Notes under the pieces: generated by a model | Told to the model about the DNA's origin: nothing | What the model saw: the letters and a program-made list of their open reading frames with translations, nothing else | Database searches by the model: none | Made by a program: the position numbers and the translations under genes | NCBI GenBank assembly: GCA_963735065.1 | Contig: CAVTJL010000004.1 | Span: 310,001 to 374,000 of the forward strand | Length of the DNA stretch: 64,000 bases | Direction of reading: 5' to 3' | Origin: CAVTJL01 sp963735065 | Lineage (GTDB): Bacteria; Pseudomonadota; Alphaproteobacteria; Geminicoccales; Geminicoccaceae | Shown: positions 49,616 through 58,700 of the stretch, piece after piece | Position numbering within the stretch: position 1 is the stretch's first letter | Layout: each line of letters begins with the position of its first letter

Positions 49616-52600
49616 TCAGCTCTGGGTGGCGTTGACGTCCTCGATCTGCGCCAGGGCCTCCTTGCTCACATGCACCAGCGGCTTGCGCTCGCGCTTGGTC
49701 AGCAGCAGGTAGACGGCGGGAACGACGAACAGCGAGAAGAGCGTTCCCGAGAGGAGGCCGCCTACGATGACGAGCCCGATGTCGTGGCGGCTGATGGCAC
49801 CCGAGGCATCGGCCAAGAGGAGCGGCACGGTGCCGAGGACCATCGCCAGCGTGGTCATCAAGATCGCCCGGAGGCGACGGCCCGCCGCCTCGATCACCGC
49901 CTCGAGCGGGTCGAGGCCGCGGTCGCGCAGCTGGTTGGCGAACTCGGTGATCAGGATGCCGTGCTTGGCGATCAGGCCCACCAGGGTAAGGAGGCCGATG
50001 CCGCTGTAGAGATTGATCGTCGCGCCGGCGAAGGCGAGCGCCATGAGAGCGCCGAAGATCGAGAGCGGGACGACGAGGAGGACGATCAGGGGATCGCGAA
50101 AGCTCTCGAACTGGGCGGCGAGCGTGAGGAAGATGAAGACGATGCCGAGCAGGAAGACGAGGCCATTGGCGGCGTTGGTCTGCTTGAGCTGGCGGGACTG
50201 GCCGGCAAAGTCGATCGCCATGCCCGGCTCGAGGTTGTCCTCGACCACCTTTTGGGCCGCGGCCAGCCCCTGCGTGGTGCCGTAGCCGGGGGCCGGATCG
50301 GCCGAGATGGTGACCGAGGGCAGCTGATTGAAGCGGGGCAGGAAGTCGGCGCCCACCACCTCCTTGGCGTTGACGAGCGCCTCGAGCGGGACGATGTCGC
50401 CGCCGCCGGTCTTCACGCCCACGAGCCCGATCGTGCGCGGGTTCGATTCGAGATCGGGCGGCAGCTCCAGCTTGATCTTGTAGAGATTGCCCTGCCAGGG
50501 AAAGCGGCCGACCTGGAAGCCGCCGAAGAGCGACTGAAGGGTGCGAGCGATGCTGTCGATCGAGACGCCGAGGTCGCTCGCCAGCGCCCGGTCGACCGTG
50601 AGCTGGATGCGCGGCAGGTTGTATTGCAGGTCGACATTGGCGGACTGGACGGCCGGATTCTGGGCGAGCTGGGCCAGCACGCGGTCCGCGACGGACATCA
50701 GGGCGCGATAGCCGGTGGTGGTCTTGATGACGATCTGGATCGGCTGGGACTGGCCGCCGCTCAGCGGGTTGGGGGGCACGTTGGTGGTCGATATCCCCGG
50801 GATCGCCTCGATCGCCGGCATGATCGACTGGGTGATCTCCGGCACCCGTCGCTTGCGATGGCTCCAGTCCTTCAGGACCAGGAACGCATAGCCCTGGCTC
50901 ATGCTGGGCATGCCCAGAATGATCATGCTGCTGAGCCGCTCGGGCACCGTCTGGAAGACGCGCTCGATGGCAGCGCTCCTGCTCTCGAGATAGCCCGCCG
51001 TCGCGCCCGTGGGGCCGTCGATCCGCAGGAGGATGTAGCCCTCGTCCTCGTTGGGCGCGATCTCGCCCTGCAGGGTCGAGGCGGCGAAGATCCCCACCGC
51101 GATGATGGACATGGCGGCGAAGCCGATCAGTATCCGCTCGCCCAGGAGGAAGCGGAGGGCAGCGCGGTAGTGCCGCGTCAGGCTCTCGAAGAGGCTGTCC
51201 ACCAGCCGCGCATAACCTGACGCCCGGGTCGGGCGCAGCAGCCGCGAGCACATCATCGGCGAGAGGGTGCGCGAGACGACGCCCGAGGCCAGCACGGCCA
51301 CGGCGAGCGTGAGCCCGAACTCGCGGAAGAGGGCGCCCAGCATGCCCGGCGCCAACGCGATGGGCATGTAGAGCGAGGCCAGGGTGAGCGTCGTGGCGAC
51401 GATGGCAAAGCCGATCTCGGCGCTGCCCACGAAGGCCGCGTCGATCGGCGAGAGGCCGAGGTCGATGTGCCGCTGGACGTTCTCGACGTCGACGATGGCG
51501 TCGTCGACCACGAGCCCGATCGCCAGGATGAAGGCGAGCAGGGTGAAGGTGTTGAAGCTGAAGTTGACGAGCCAGATGAAAACGACGGTGATCAGGAGCG
51601 AGAGCGGGATCGTGACGAGGGTGATGAGCGAGGAGCGGAAGGAGGCAAGGAAGGCGAAGACGACGCCCACGACCAGCACGATTGCCAGGATGAGCGTGTC
51701 GCGCACCTCGTCAAGCGAGGCCCTTATCGACACGGTGGTGTCGAAGGCGACGCTCATCTTCATGCCCGGCGGCAGGATGGCCTGGATGTCGGGCAGCGCC
51801 TTTTGGATCGCCGAAACCAGCTGGAGCGAGTTGGCGGTCGACTGACGCAGCACGCCGATCGCGACCGCGGGCCGGCCGTCGATCGTGACGCTGGTCGAGC
51901 TGGTGTCGCCGACGATGTCGACCGAGGCCAGGTCGCGGAGCTCCAGGCTCTGGCCGTTCTGCTCGACGACCGGCGCCGAGGCCACCTCCTTGACCGGATC
52001 GACCTCCCGGGCGACCTCGATGCCTGTGGTGAACCCGCCGCCCTGGACGTTGCCGGCGGGCGTGGCGACATTGTGGTTGCGGATGCCGTTGATGACGTCC
52101 GACGGGTCGAGCTTGACCGCGGCGAGATCGAAGGGATTGACGGTCACCTTCATGATCGGCTCGCGGTCGCCGATGATCTGGACGCTGCCGACGCCGGGAA
52201 TGGTCGTGAGCTGCGGCACGACCAGCCGATGGGCGACATCGCCGATCTCGACCGGCGAGGCCTTCTCGCTCGACAGCGACAGATAGATGACCGGCAGATT
52301 GTCGAGGCTCAGACGCGAGATCACGGGCTTGAGCGCGTCCGTGGGCAGCTGGTCGGCGATCTGCTCGATCGCCGCCTGCACCTGATTGGCAGCCACCACC
52401 GAATCCGTGCCGAAGAGGAAGGTGGCCTGGATGGAGCTCACGCCATCGTCGCTGGTCGAGACGAGGGTGTCGATGTTCCCGACGGTGGCGATCGCGCGCT
52501 CGATGGGCGCCGTCAGGCGTCCGGCCACCTCCTCAGGCGTGGCGCCCTGGAGCACCGTCTGCACCTGGATCACAGGAATGTCGAACTGAGGCAGATCGCG

Positions 52601-52702
52601 GACCTGGATCTGCATGATGCCGAAGAGCCCGAGGATCGCGGGAATGAGGGCCACGACGATCGTGAGAACCGGCCTTCTGATCCAGATGGCCGAGAGGTTC
52701 AT
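49616..52702 (-). CDS. RND multidrug efflux permease (HAE1/AcrB family)
   Basis: 1,028 residues, twelve transmembrane helices and two large periplasmic loops, the normal AcrB-type size. The first helix is IRRPVLTIVVALIPAILGLFG. The proton-relay Asp pair is in AIGLVVDDAIVDVENVQRHI. The second half repeats the plan, with GLLTLVGLIAKHGILITEFANQ. It pumps hydrophobic compounds from periplasm and inner membrane through the adaptor and outer channel. ATG 52702 overlaps the adaptor stop by 4 bp. It is the last gene of a TolC-adaptor-pump operon that faces away from the polyketide synthase gene. Confidence 0.96.
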   Translation of the reverse strand: MNLSAIWIRRPVLTIVVALIPAILGLFGIMQIQVRDLPQFDIPVIQVQTVLQGATPEEVAGRLTAPIERAIATVGNIDTLVSTSDDGVSSIQATFLFGTDSVVAANQVQAAIEQIADQLPTDALKPVISRLSLDNLPVIYLSLSSEKASPVEIGDVAHRLVVPQLTTIPGVGSVQIIGDREPIMKVTVNPFDLAAVKLDPSDVINGIRNHNVATPAGNVQGGGFTTGIEVAREVDPVKEVASAPVVEQNGQSLELRDLASVDIVGDTSSTSVTIDGRPAVAIGVLRQSTANSLQLVSAIQKALPDIQAILPPGMKMSVAFDTTVSIRASLDEVRDTLILAIVLVVGVVFAFLASFRSSLITLVTIPLSLLITVVFIWLVNFSFNTFTLLAFILAIGLVVDDAIVDVENVQRHIDLGLSPIDAAFVGSAEIGFAIVATTLTLASLYMPIALAPGMLGALFREFGLTLAVAVLASGVVSRTLSPMMCSRLLRPTRASGYARLVDSLFESLTRHYRAALRFLLGERILIGFAAMSIIAVGIFAASTLQGEIAPNEDEGYILLRIDGPTGATAGYLESRSAAIERVFQTVPERLSSMIILGMPSMSQGYAFLVLKDWSHRKRRVPEITQSIMPAIEAIPGISTTNVPPNPLSGGQSQPIQIVIKTTTGYRALMSVADRVLAQLAQNPAVQSANVDLQYNLPRIQLTVDRALASDLGVSIDSIARTLQSLFGGFQVGRFPWQGNLYKIKLELPPDLESNPRTIGLVGVKTGGGDIVPLEALVNAKEVVGADFLPRFNQLPSVTISADPAPGYGTTQGLAAAQKVVEDNLEPGMAIDFAGQSRQLKQTNAANGLVFLLGIVFIFLTLAAQFESFRDPLIVLLVVPLSIFGALMALAFAGATINLYSGIGLLTLVGLIAKHGILITEFANQLRDRGLDPLEAVIEAAGRRLRAILMTTLAMVLGTVPLLLADASGAISRHDIGLVIVGGLLSGTLFSLFVVPAVYLLLTKRERKPLVHVSKEALAQIEDVNATQS

Positions 52703-53844
52703 GACCGCTTCGCCGCCTTGGTAGGCGTCTGCGAGGTGGCGGGCTGCGTCGGGGTGCCGTCGATCAGGGTGCCGTCGCGAAGGCGGAACTGGCCCGATGT
52801 CACGACGAGATCGCCTTGGGAGAGCCCGCTCGTGATCACGATGAGGTCGCCGCGCCGATCGCCGATCTCGACGTCGGTCTGACGAGCAACACCGTCCTCG
52901 TCCTTGAAGACGTAGGTCCCCGTCAGCTGGTGGACGATCGCCACCGCCGGCACCGCCAGGACGTCATGGGGCTCCCCGACATCCAGGACGACCTGGCCGA
53001 AGAGCCCCGTGCGCAGCTCGTTCTCGGCGTTCTCTATGGTCCCCTTGACAAGAAAGGTCCGCGTGGCGGGGTCGATCGAGGGGTCGATGAAGCTGACCTG
53101 CCCGCTGAAAGCCTGGCCCGAGAGCGCTGAGCTCGTGAAGGAGACGTTGGCGCCCCGAACGATCAATTCGAGATAGCGCTCCGGCACCTTGAAATCGACG
53201 AGGAACTCGTGGAGGTCGGTCAGCTGGACGAGATGATCGCCCGGGCTCACATACTGGCCGACATTTGCCTGATGCTCGCCCAGATGCCCCGAGAAGGGCG
53301 CCTTGATCGTCAACAGATCGAGGTCGAGGGTCTTGATCGCCAGAGTATTCTCGCTCTGCCCGACCTTCGCCTGCGTCAACTCCAGGGTCTCCGTAGGCAG
53401 AAGGCCGCTGCGCTGGAGAGCCGTGTCCCGCTCGAGCCTGGAGCGGTCGAGATTGAGCTGCGACTGGGCCGAGGCAAGCTCGGCGCGCGCCGCACGATCG
53501 TCGAGCTGGTAGAGGACATCACCTTTCGCGACCTTCTGCCCGTCCTTGAACAGGATCCCGACGACGTGGCCCGAGACGAACGGCGACACCCAGACGCTGC
53601 GCGCCGGCGAGAGGCTGCCGACGAAGGCGAGCTCGGTCGTGAACTTGATGGTCTGCGCCTCGGCCACGTTGACCGCGATCGGCTTCGGCGGCGGGGCAAC
53701 CGTCGACACGTGATAGAGCTGCTTGAACCAGACATAGCCGCCCACAACGAGCGCGGACCAGATCGTGAGCCAGACGACGCGGACAACCATGCGCCTGCGC
53801 CGGGAAATGCCGCCCGGCTCGAGGCTCTCCGGCTCTGCCGACAT
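52699..53844 (-). CDS. RND efflux periplasmic adaptor (membrane fusion protein)
   Basis: About 381 residues. One membrane anchor (VVWLTIWSALVVGGYVWF) precedes the barrel-sandwich/lipoyl halves (VSPFVSGHVVGILFKDGQKV and LTIKAPFSGHLGEHQANVGQ), an alpha-helical hairpin between them (AELASAQSQLNLDRSRLERD) and the beta-barrel (VSFIDPSIDPATRTFLVKG). It bridges the RND pump and TolC-like channel. I chose ATG 53844 (MSAEPESLEPGG); the frame extends to a TTG at 53877 with no ribosome site. Its stop overlaps the pump start (ATGA). Confidence 0.94.
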   Translation of the reverse strand: MSAEPESLEPGGISRRRRMVVRVVWLTIWSALVVGGYVWFKQLYHVSTVAPPPKPIAVNVAEAQTIKFTTELAFVGSLSPARSVWVSPFVSGHVVGILFKDGQKVAKGDVLYQLDDRAARAELASAQSQLNLDRSRLERDTALQRSGLLPTETLELTQAKVGQSENTLAIKTLDLDLLTIKAPFSGHLGEHQANVGQYVSPGDHLVQLTDLHEFLVDFKVPERYLELIVRGANVSFTSSALSGQAFSGQVSFIDPSIDPATRTFLVKGTIENAENELRTGLFGQVVLDVGEPHDVLAVPAVAIVHQLTGTYVFKDEDGVARQTDVEIGDRRGDLIVITSGLSQGDLVVTSGQFRLRDGTLIDGTPTQPATSQTPTKAAKRS

Positions 53845-53989
53845 CAATGACCGACCAACACCGCGGTGCACCGGCAAGCCGATGCCGCGACGGCGCGCCC
53901 GTCATTGCCCAGGCAAGAAGCCCAGACGGCGCATCGCCACGGCCCTAGGACACCCGGGGCGCCGACGAATGCATGAGTGCCGGGCCGCA

Positions 53990-55390
53990 TCACTTGCCAG
54001 CCCTCTCTGGAGCGTCCAGCCCCGTCAAGCGGCTCAGGCGCTCGGCGCGCTCGCTCTTGGAGGGCACCGGCAAGCCGAGCTCGGCGGCGGTGAGCTGCCC
54101 GACCGCGGACTTCAGGCTATAGCCTGCGCTGAAGAGGTCTGCCTCGGCGCGCACGCGACTGATGACCGACTGATTGACCGCCTGCTGCGCGTTCAGGATG
54201 TCGAGGGTCGTTCGCTGGCCCAGATAGGCCTCCTGCTCGACGCCCTTGAGCGCCTGCCTGTTCGCGCGCTCCTCTCTTTGATAGCTTCCCACACGCCGCT
54301 GGGCCGACCGCAGCGCATCCCACGCCGAGCGAACGTCGCGTCTGACCTGTCTCATCTGGCTCTCGAGGTCCTGGGTCCGCTGTCGCTCCGTCGCGCGCGC
54401 CTCGCTGACCCGAGCGGCGACGCTTCCACCCTGGAACAACGGCACGGTCAGCGTCACGCCGATCTGGGCGGTTTGCATACTGTTGATCGTCGGGTTGGGA
54501 TCGTTCTGGTAGTTGAGCTGGCCCTGGAGGTCGAGGCTCGGCAGATAGTCGGCAAAGGTGGCGTCGACCTGGGCCCTGGCTGAGGCCACATCGAAGCGGG
54601 CCCTGATCGTGTCCGGGTTGGCCGCCATCTGGGAATAGGCGGAATCGAGGCTCCCCGGGAGACCTTCCACCTGCGTCGGCGCCGCGAGCGGGCCCGGTGG
54701 TGCGCCCACCGTCTTCTCGTAGTCAGCCTCCGAATCCGCAAGCGCCGATCGCGCGCCGTCGACATCCGCCATGGCACCGGCGACACGCGCCTCCGCCTGG
54801 ACGACGTCCGTCCTTGCCACCTTGCCCAGCTGGTAACGCCGCTGCGCCGCCGTAAGCTGGCTTTCCAGGCCCTTCAGGTTCGCGATCGTCTCGGCGAGCA
54901 CCGCACGATCGCGCCAAGTGTTGATATAGGCCGTGGCAGCTTTCAGCAGGACAGACTGCTCGACGGAGGTGAGCTGGGCCCGACCCGCGAGGACGTTGTT
55001 CCTCGCGCGGTCCATCGCGGCCATGGTGCCGCCACCATTGTAGAGATTCTGCTTGAGCGTCAGGGTCGCGGTGGTGGTGTTGGCGTCCTGGGACTCGATC
55101 AGCCGCTCGTACTCGCTCAGGTTCTGCCCCGGCGTGGACGGGAAGGTGAACGCGCTGTCGGACGAGCCGTTGGTCGACTGCTGCTGGAGGCTACCGGTGA
55201 GCGTGGGCAGATAGCCGGCCCGCGCCTGCGCCACCTGGGTCTCCACCGCGGCCAGCGCGGAGCGCTGCGCAGCGAGATCGGTGTTGCCGAGATAGGCCTG
55301 GAGAAGCGCCTCGCGGAGCGTCGTGCCCGTAGCCGTCCCCGCGTTACCGAGACAGCAGGCGAGAAGCGCGACGATCGCGAGCATCCGCAT
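53990..55390 (-). CDS. TolC-like outer-membrane efflux channel
   Basis: About 466 residues. A signal peptide (MLAIVALLACCLGNAGTATG) is followed by two tandem OEP repeats with long coiled helices: ETQVAQARAGYLPTLTGSLQ ... SVEQSVLLKAATAYINTWRD, and RAQVDATFADYLPSLDLQGQ ... YLGQRTTLDILNAQQAVNQS. It provides the outer exit of the tripartite pump. ATG 55390 has GAAGG 10 nt upstream; GTG 55399 is also in frame but too close to that site. It is the first gene of the efflux operon, with 145 bp before the adaptor gene and 381 bp to the divergent polyketide synthase start. Confidence 0.93.
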   Translation of the reverse strand: MRMLAIVALLACCLGNAGTATGTTLREALLQAYLGNTDLAAQRSALAAVETQVAQARAGYLPTLTGSLQQQSTNGSSDSAFTFPSTPGQNLSEYERLIESQDANTTTATLTLKQNLYNGGGTMAAMDRARNNVLAGRAQLTSVEQSVLLKAATAYINTWRDRAVLAETIANLKGLESQLTAAQRRYQLGKVARTDVVQAEARVAGAMADVDGARSALADSEADYEKTVGAPPGPLAAPTQVEGLPGSLDSAYSQMAANPDTIRARFDVASARAQVDATFADYLPSLDLQGQLNYQNDPNPTINSMQTAQIGVTLTVPLFQGGSVAARVSEARATERQRTQDLESQMRQVRRDVRSAWDALRSAQRRVGSYQREERANRQALKGVEQEAYLGQRTTLDILNAQQAVNQSVISRVRAEADLFSAGYSLKSAVGQLTAAELGLPVPSKSERAERLSRLTGLDAPERAGK

Positions 55391-55458
55391 TCGCAACACG
55401 CCTTCGGATTGTTGGAGAGCCGGCCGTTTGCCGCCCTCGTTTCCGCCCCCGGGGCATT

Positions 55459-55470
55459 GTTCCTAGGAAC
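55459..55470. promoter_or_regulatory. 12-bp perfect palindrome, candidate operator of the efflux operon
   Basis: GTTCCTAGGAAC is a perfect inverted repeat about 70-80 bp upstream of the tolC-like start, in the 381-bp gap between the efflux operon and the polyketide synthase gene. Its AT-centred shape in GC-rich DNA resembles sites for TetR- or LysR-type regulators, but no regulator gene is visible in the window. Role inferred from position only. Confidence 0.4.
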
Positions 55471-55677
55471 CCAATAGCTCCTTACACGCCGAAACGTTCG
55501 TGATCCCGAGATTCCGGTCCCGGCCCAGCGAATTGGCAGCCTTTGTTGCACGTGATCCACAAGTGCTGCGGCGTCGGGTCCTCGGGCACGCCGGTGTCGA
55601 CGTCTCGAGGCTCGTCGGCCGTCAACTCCACCATCACGCGTGGATCCCTGATAAGCTCAAACGCAACGCGTTCATGA

Positions 55678-55692
55678 CGGGTGCGTCACCCG
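55678..55692. promoter_or_regulatory. Inverted repeat before the polyketide synthase gene
   Basis: CGGGTG-CGT-CACCCG, a 6-bp perfect stem with a 3-bp centre. It lies 9 bp upstream of a TTGACT hexamer and about 80 bp before the synthase ATG, where an activator or repressor could bind. Confidence 0.35.
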
Positions 55693-55701
55693 AACTAGAG
55701 A

Positions 55702-55730
55702 TTGACTCTCTGTCGGAAATCGACGGTATT
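55702..55730 (+). promoter_or_regulatory. Weak candidate promoter of the polyketide synthase gene
   Basis: TTGACT (55702-55707), 17 bp, GGTATT (55725-55730). The -35 is good and the -10 poor, which would fit dependence on an activator. The predicted start is about 35 nt before ATG 55772. Confidence 0.3.
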
Positions 55731-55771
55731 CGGCTAGTCTCGTCACGCAGAAAAAATCCCCGAGCGAATCG

Positions 55772-58700
55772 ATGCCGATCGCGATCATCGGAATGGCGTG
55801 CAGGGTGGCCGGGGCGCCCAAGTGCGGGGAATTCTGGTCCCTGCTCACGCGTGGTGATTCGGCGATCGGCCCAATTCCCCGGGATCGGTGGAATTCCCAG
55901 GAACTATCGTCCAGCGATCCGAGCGAGCCTGGGCGCACGGTCATGCGGTCGGGCGGCTTTCTCGACGGAATCGACCTTTTCGACCACCGTCTCTTCGGCA
56001 TGTCGTCGCGTGAGGCGAGATCCGTGGATCCCCAGCAGCGGCTGCTGCTGGAGGCGACCTGGCACTGCCTCGAGGATGCAGGCCTGACGGCAGCCCAGCT
56101 GGGGCGTGCGATCACCGGCGTCTTCGCCGGCGTGATGGCGATCGACTATCAGCAGAACCTGACGGGGCCGGACGCTGTGCCCGACGGCTATGCCTGCCTC
56201 GGCAGCTATGCCGCGCTGCTTGCCAACCGCGTGTCTCACACCTTCGGCTGGAGCGGCCCGAGCTCTACCGTCGATGCCGCCTGCGCCTCCTCCCTCGTGG
56301 CGCTGCATCAGGCGCGCCGGGCGCTCCTCGCCGGCGAGTGCGACTACGCGGTCGTCGGGGCGGCGAACGCCATCTTGAACCCCTGGCGCTCGATCTCCTT
56401 CTCGCAGGCGCGCATGCTCAGCCCCAACGGGCTCTGCCGGACCTTCGACCGGGACGCCGACGGCTACGTGCCCGGCGAGGGCGTGGTCGTGCTGCTGCTG
56501 CGGCGCCTCGAGGACGCGCAGCGCGATGGTGACCGCATCCACGGCCATGTCCTGGGGTCTGCCGTCAATCATGTGGGCAGCTCCCGGACCATCACCGCGC
56601 CGAGCGTCGCCTCGCAGTCGGCGGTCATCCGCCAGGCCGCGACGGAGGCCGGGATCCGGCTCGATTCCGTCTCCTATGTGGAGGCGCACGGCACCGGCAC
56701 CGCGCTGGGCGATCCCATCGAGATCGAGGCGCTCACCCGAGCGTTCCGGAAGGACACCGACCGCATCGGCTTTTGCCGCGTTGGCTCGGTCAAGACGAAT
56801 ATCGGGCATCTCGAGGCCGCCGCCGGTCTCGCCGGGGTCGTCAAGGTGCTCTTGATGATGCGGCACGGGCGGATCGTGCCGACCCTCAACCTCGAGAATC
56901 CCAACCCGCTCATCGATTTCACGCATGGTCCCTTCGTTCCGGCGCGCGAGGTGGAGCCGTGGACCGCCTCCCCACGCCGGGCGGGCGTGAGCTCCTTCGG
57001 GTTCGGTGGCGCCAATGCTCACGTCATTCTCGAGGCACCGCGGCCCGTCCGAGGAAAACGGGCAAAGGCGTCACACGCCGGGGCACCGGGGCTTTTCCTT
57101 CTTTCGGCGGGAAGTGCCGCCAGCCTCGAGGCGCTAAGGCATGCATGGCGCGATCTCGCATGCTCCGGCGACGTCACGCCGCTACCCATTCAGGATCTTT
57201 GTCAGACGCTGATGCAGGGGCGACCGGCGCTCGGCCGTCGCTGGGGCGCGGTGGTCGAAAGCGGAGCCGAGCTCGCAAAGCTCCTGCAGGGTGATTCCGA
57301 GGAGAGCGTAGGGCATCGGCGCGATCGGCCCAGGGTCGTGCTTCGTTTCGGTCAGCCGGACTGGCTCGACGACGCCGCCTGGGCAGACCTCGTCAGCGCG
57401 CTCCCGCTCCTCGAGACCTGCCGGGAGAGAGGCGAGGCGGCGCGGCAAGAGGGCCAGGTCCGCAACTCGCCCCGCCTTGGCGCCTTTCTTCGCCAGCATG
57501 CGCTGGGCGAGGCGCTTCTCGCGCTGGGTGTCAGTCCGGCCCTTCTCTACGGCGAGGGGGTCGGCCGCTGGGTGACGGTGGCGCTGTCGGGGCTCCTCCC
57601 GCTGCCCGACGCGGTCAGAGCCTCGGGCGGTACGGCGACGGACGTCGCTGCCCCGCGACGCCCGCGGCTTCCGGTCTATGATCCCGTGCTCGAGCGCACC
57701 CTCGGGCCGTGGTGTCTCGATCAGGCCTATCTCGAGACGCTCGTGGGCGGGCTGTCGCTCGAGGAGTCCTGGGTCGACGGGCTCCTCGCAGGAGCGCGCG
57801 AGCTTCTCGTTGCCAATCGCACGTTCCAGGGATTTTTCGAGACGTGGCGCAGCGCCGTGGGCGCCGTGGTCGATCTCGATCGGCTGCTCGTCGATCCGGC
57901 CTCGGGCTCGTCCGCCGAGCGTCGTGTTCTCGTGCTGGCGCTCGCGGCGTCGCGGACCCGCCTCTGCCGCCGGTGGTCGCTGAGCGAGCCGCCGCCCCGG
58001 CTGCCCGCCGCGTGGCAGGAGGCGGCGGCGCTGGTCGTCGACGAGCTTCTGACGCCGGAGAGCGCTGCCCGCTGGCTCCTGGATGGCGGTCTTCCGCTGG
58101 AGGCGCTGGGCGAGCCTCCTGCCACGCTTTCGGCGGAGAGCTTTCCGGTCCTTGCCGCCCGCTCGCAGAGCCTGGACGAGATCGTCGATGTCGAGGCCTG
58201 GGTGCGCGGCCGGCATGGCCGCCCGCGCAAGCCGGCCGCGAGAGGCTACGACCTTACGGTCGACATCGGCGTGCCCAGCACCTCGCCGCCGACCTCCCGC
58301 CACGTCGTGGTGGGGCCGGAACGGCCGGGGCGCGCTCTGCTCGCCGCCCTCCTCGAGCTGTGGAAGGGCGGGACCCCGATCGACTGGACGCCGCTCCACC
58401 AGCCCTTTGAGCGGCTCGACCTTCCGGCCTATCCCTTCGATCGTAGCCGGCACTGGATACCGCTCCGTCGCGCGACGTCTGCCGAGGTCGCGGAGACGAT
58501 GCCCCGCTCCGTCGAGGGGCTGCTCTATGCGCGAAGCTGGTCGCGGGTTGCGACGCGACCTTCCGAAGCGATGGCCGATGCGCTCGTGGTCGGTGAGGCC
58601 GAGGGGCTGGGCCCGCGGCTCGCGACGCATCTCGGCGCGCGCCATGCGAGGGATGTGCGGGCAGCGCTCGACGCGAGCCGGGCGCGGGCGCCGCAGCGCG

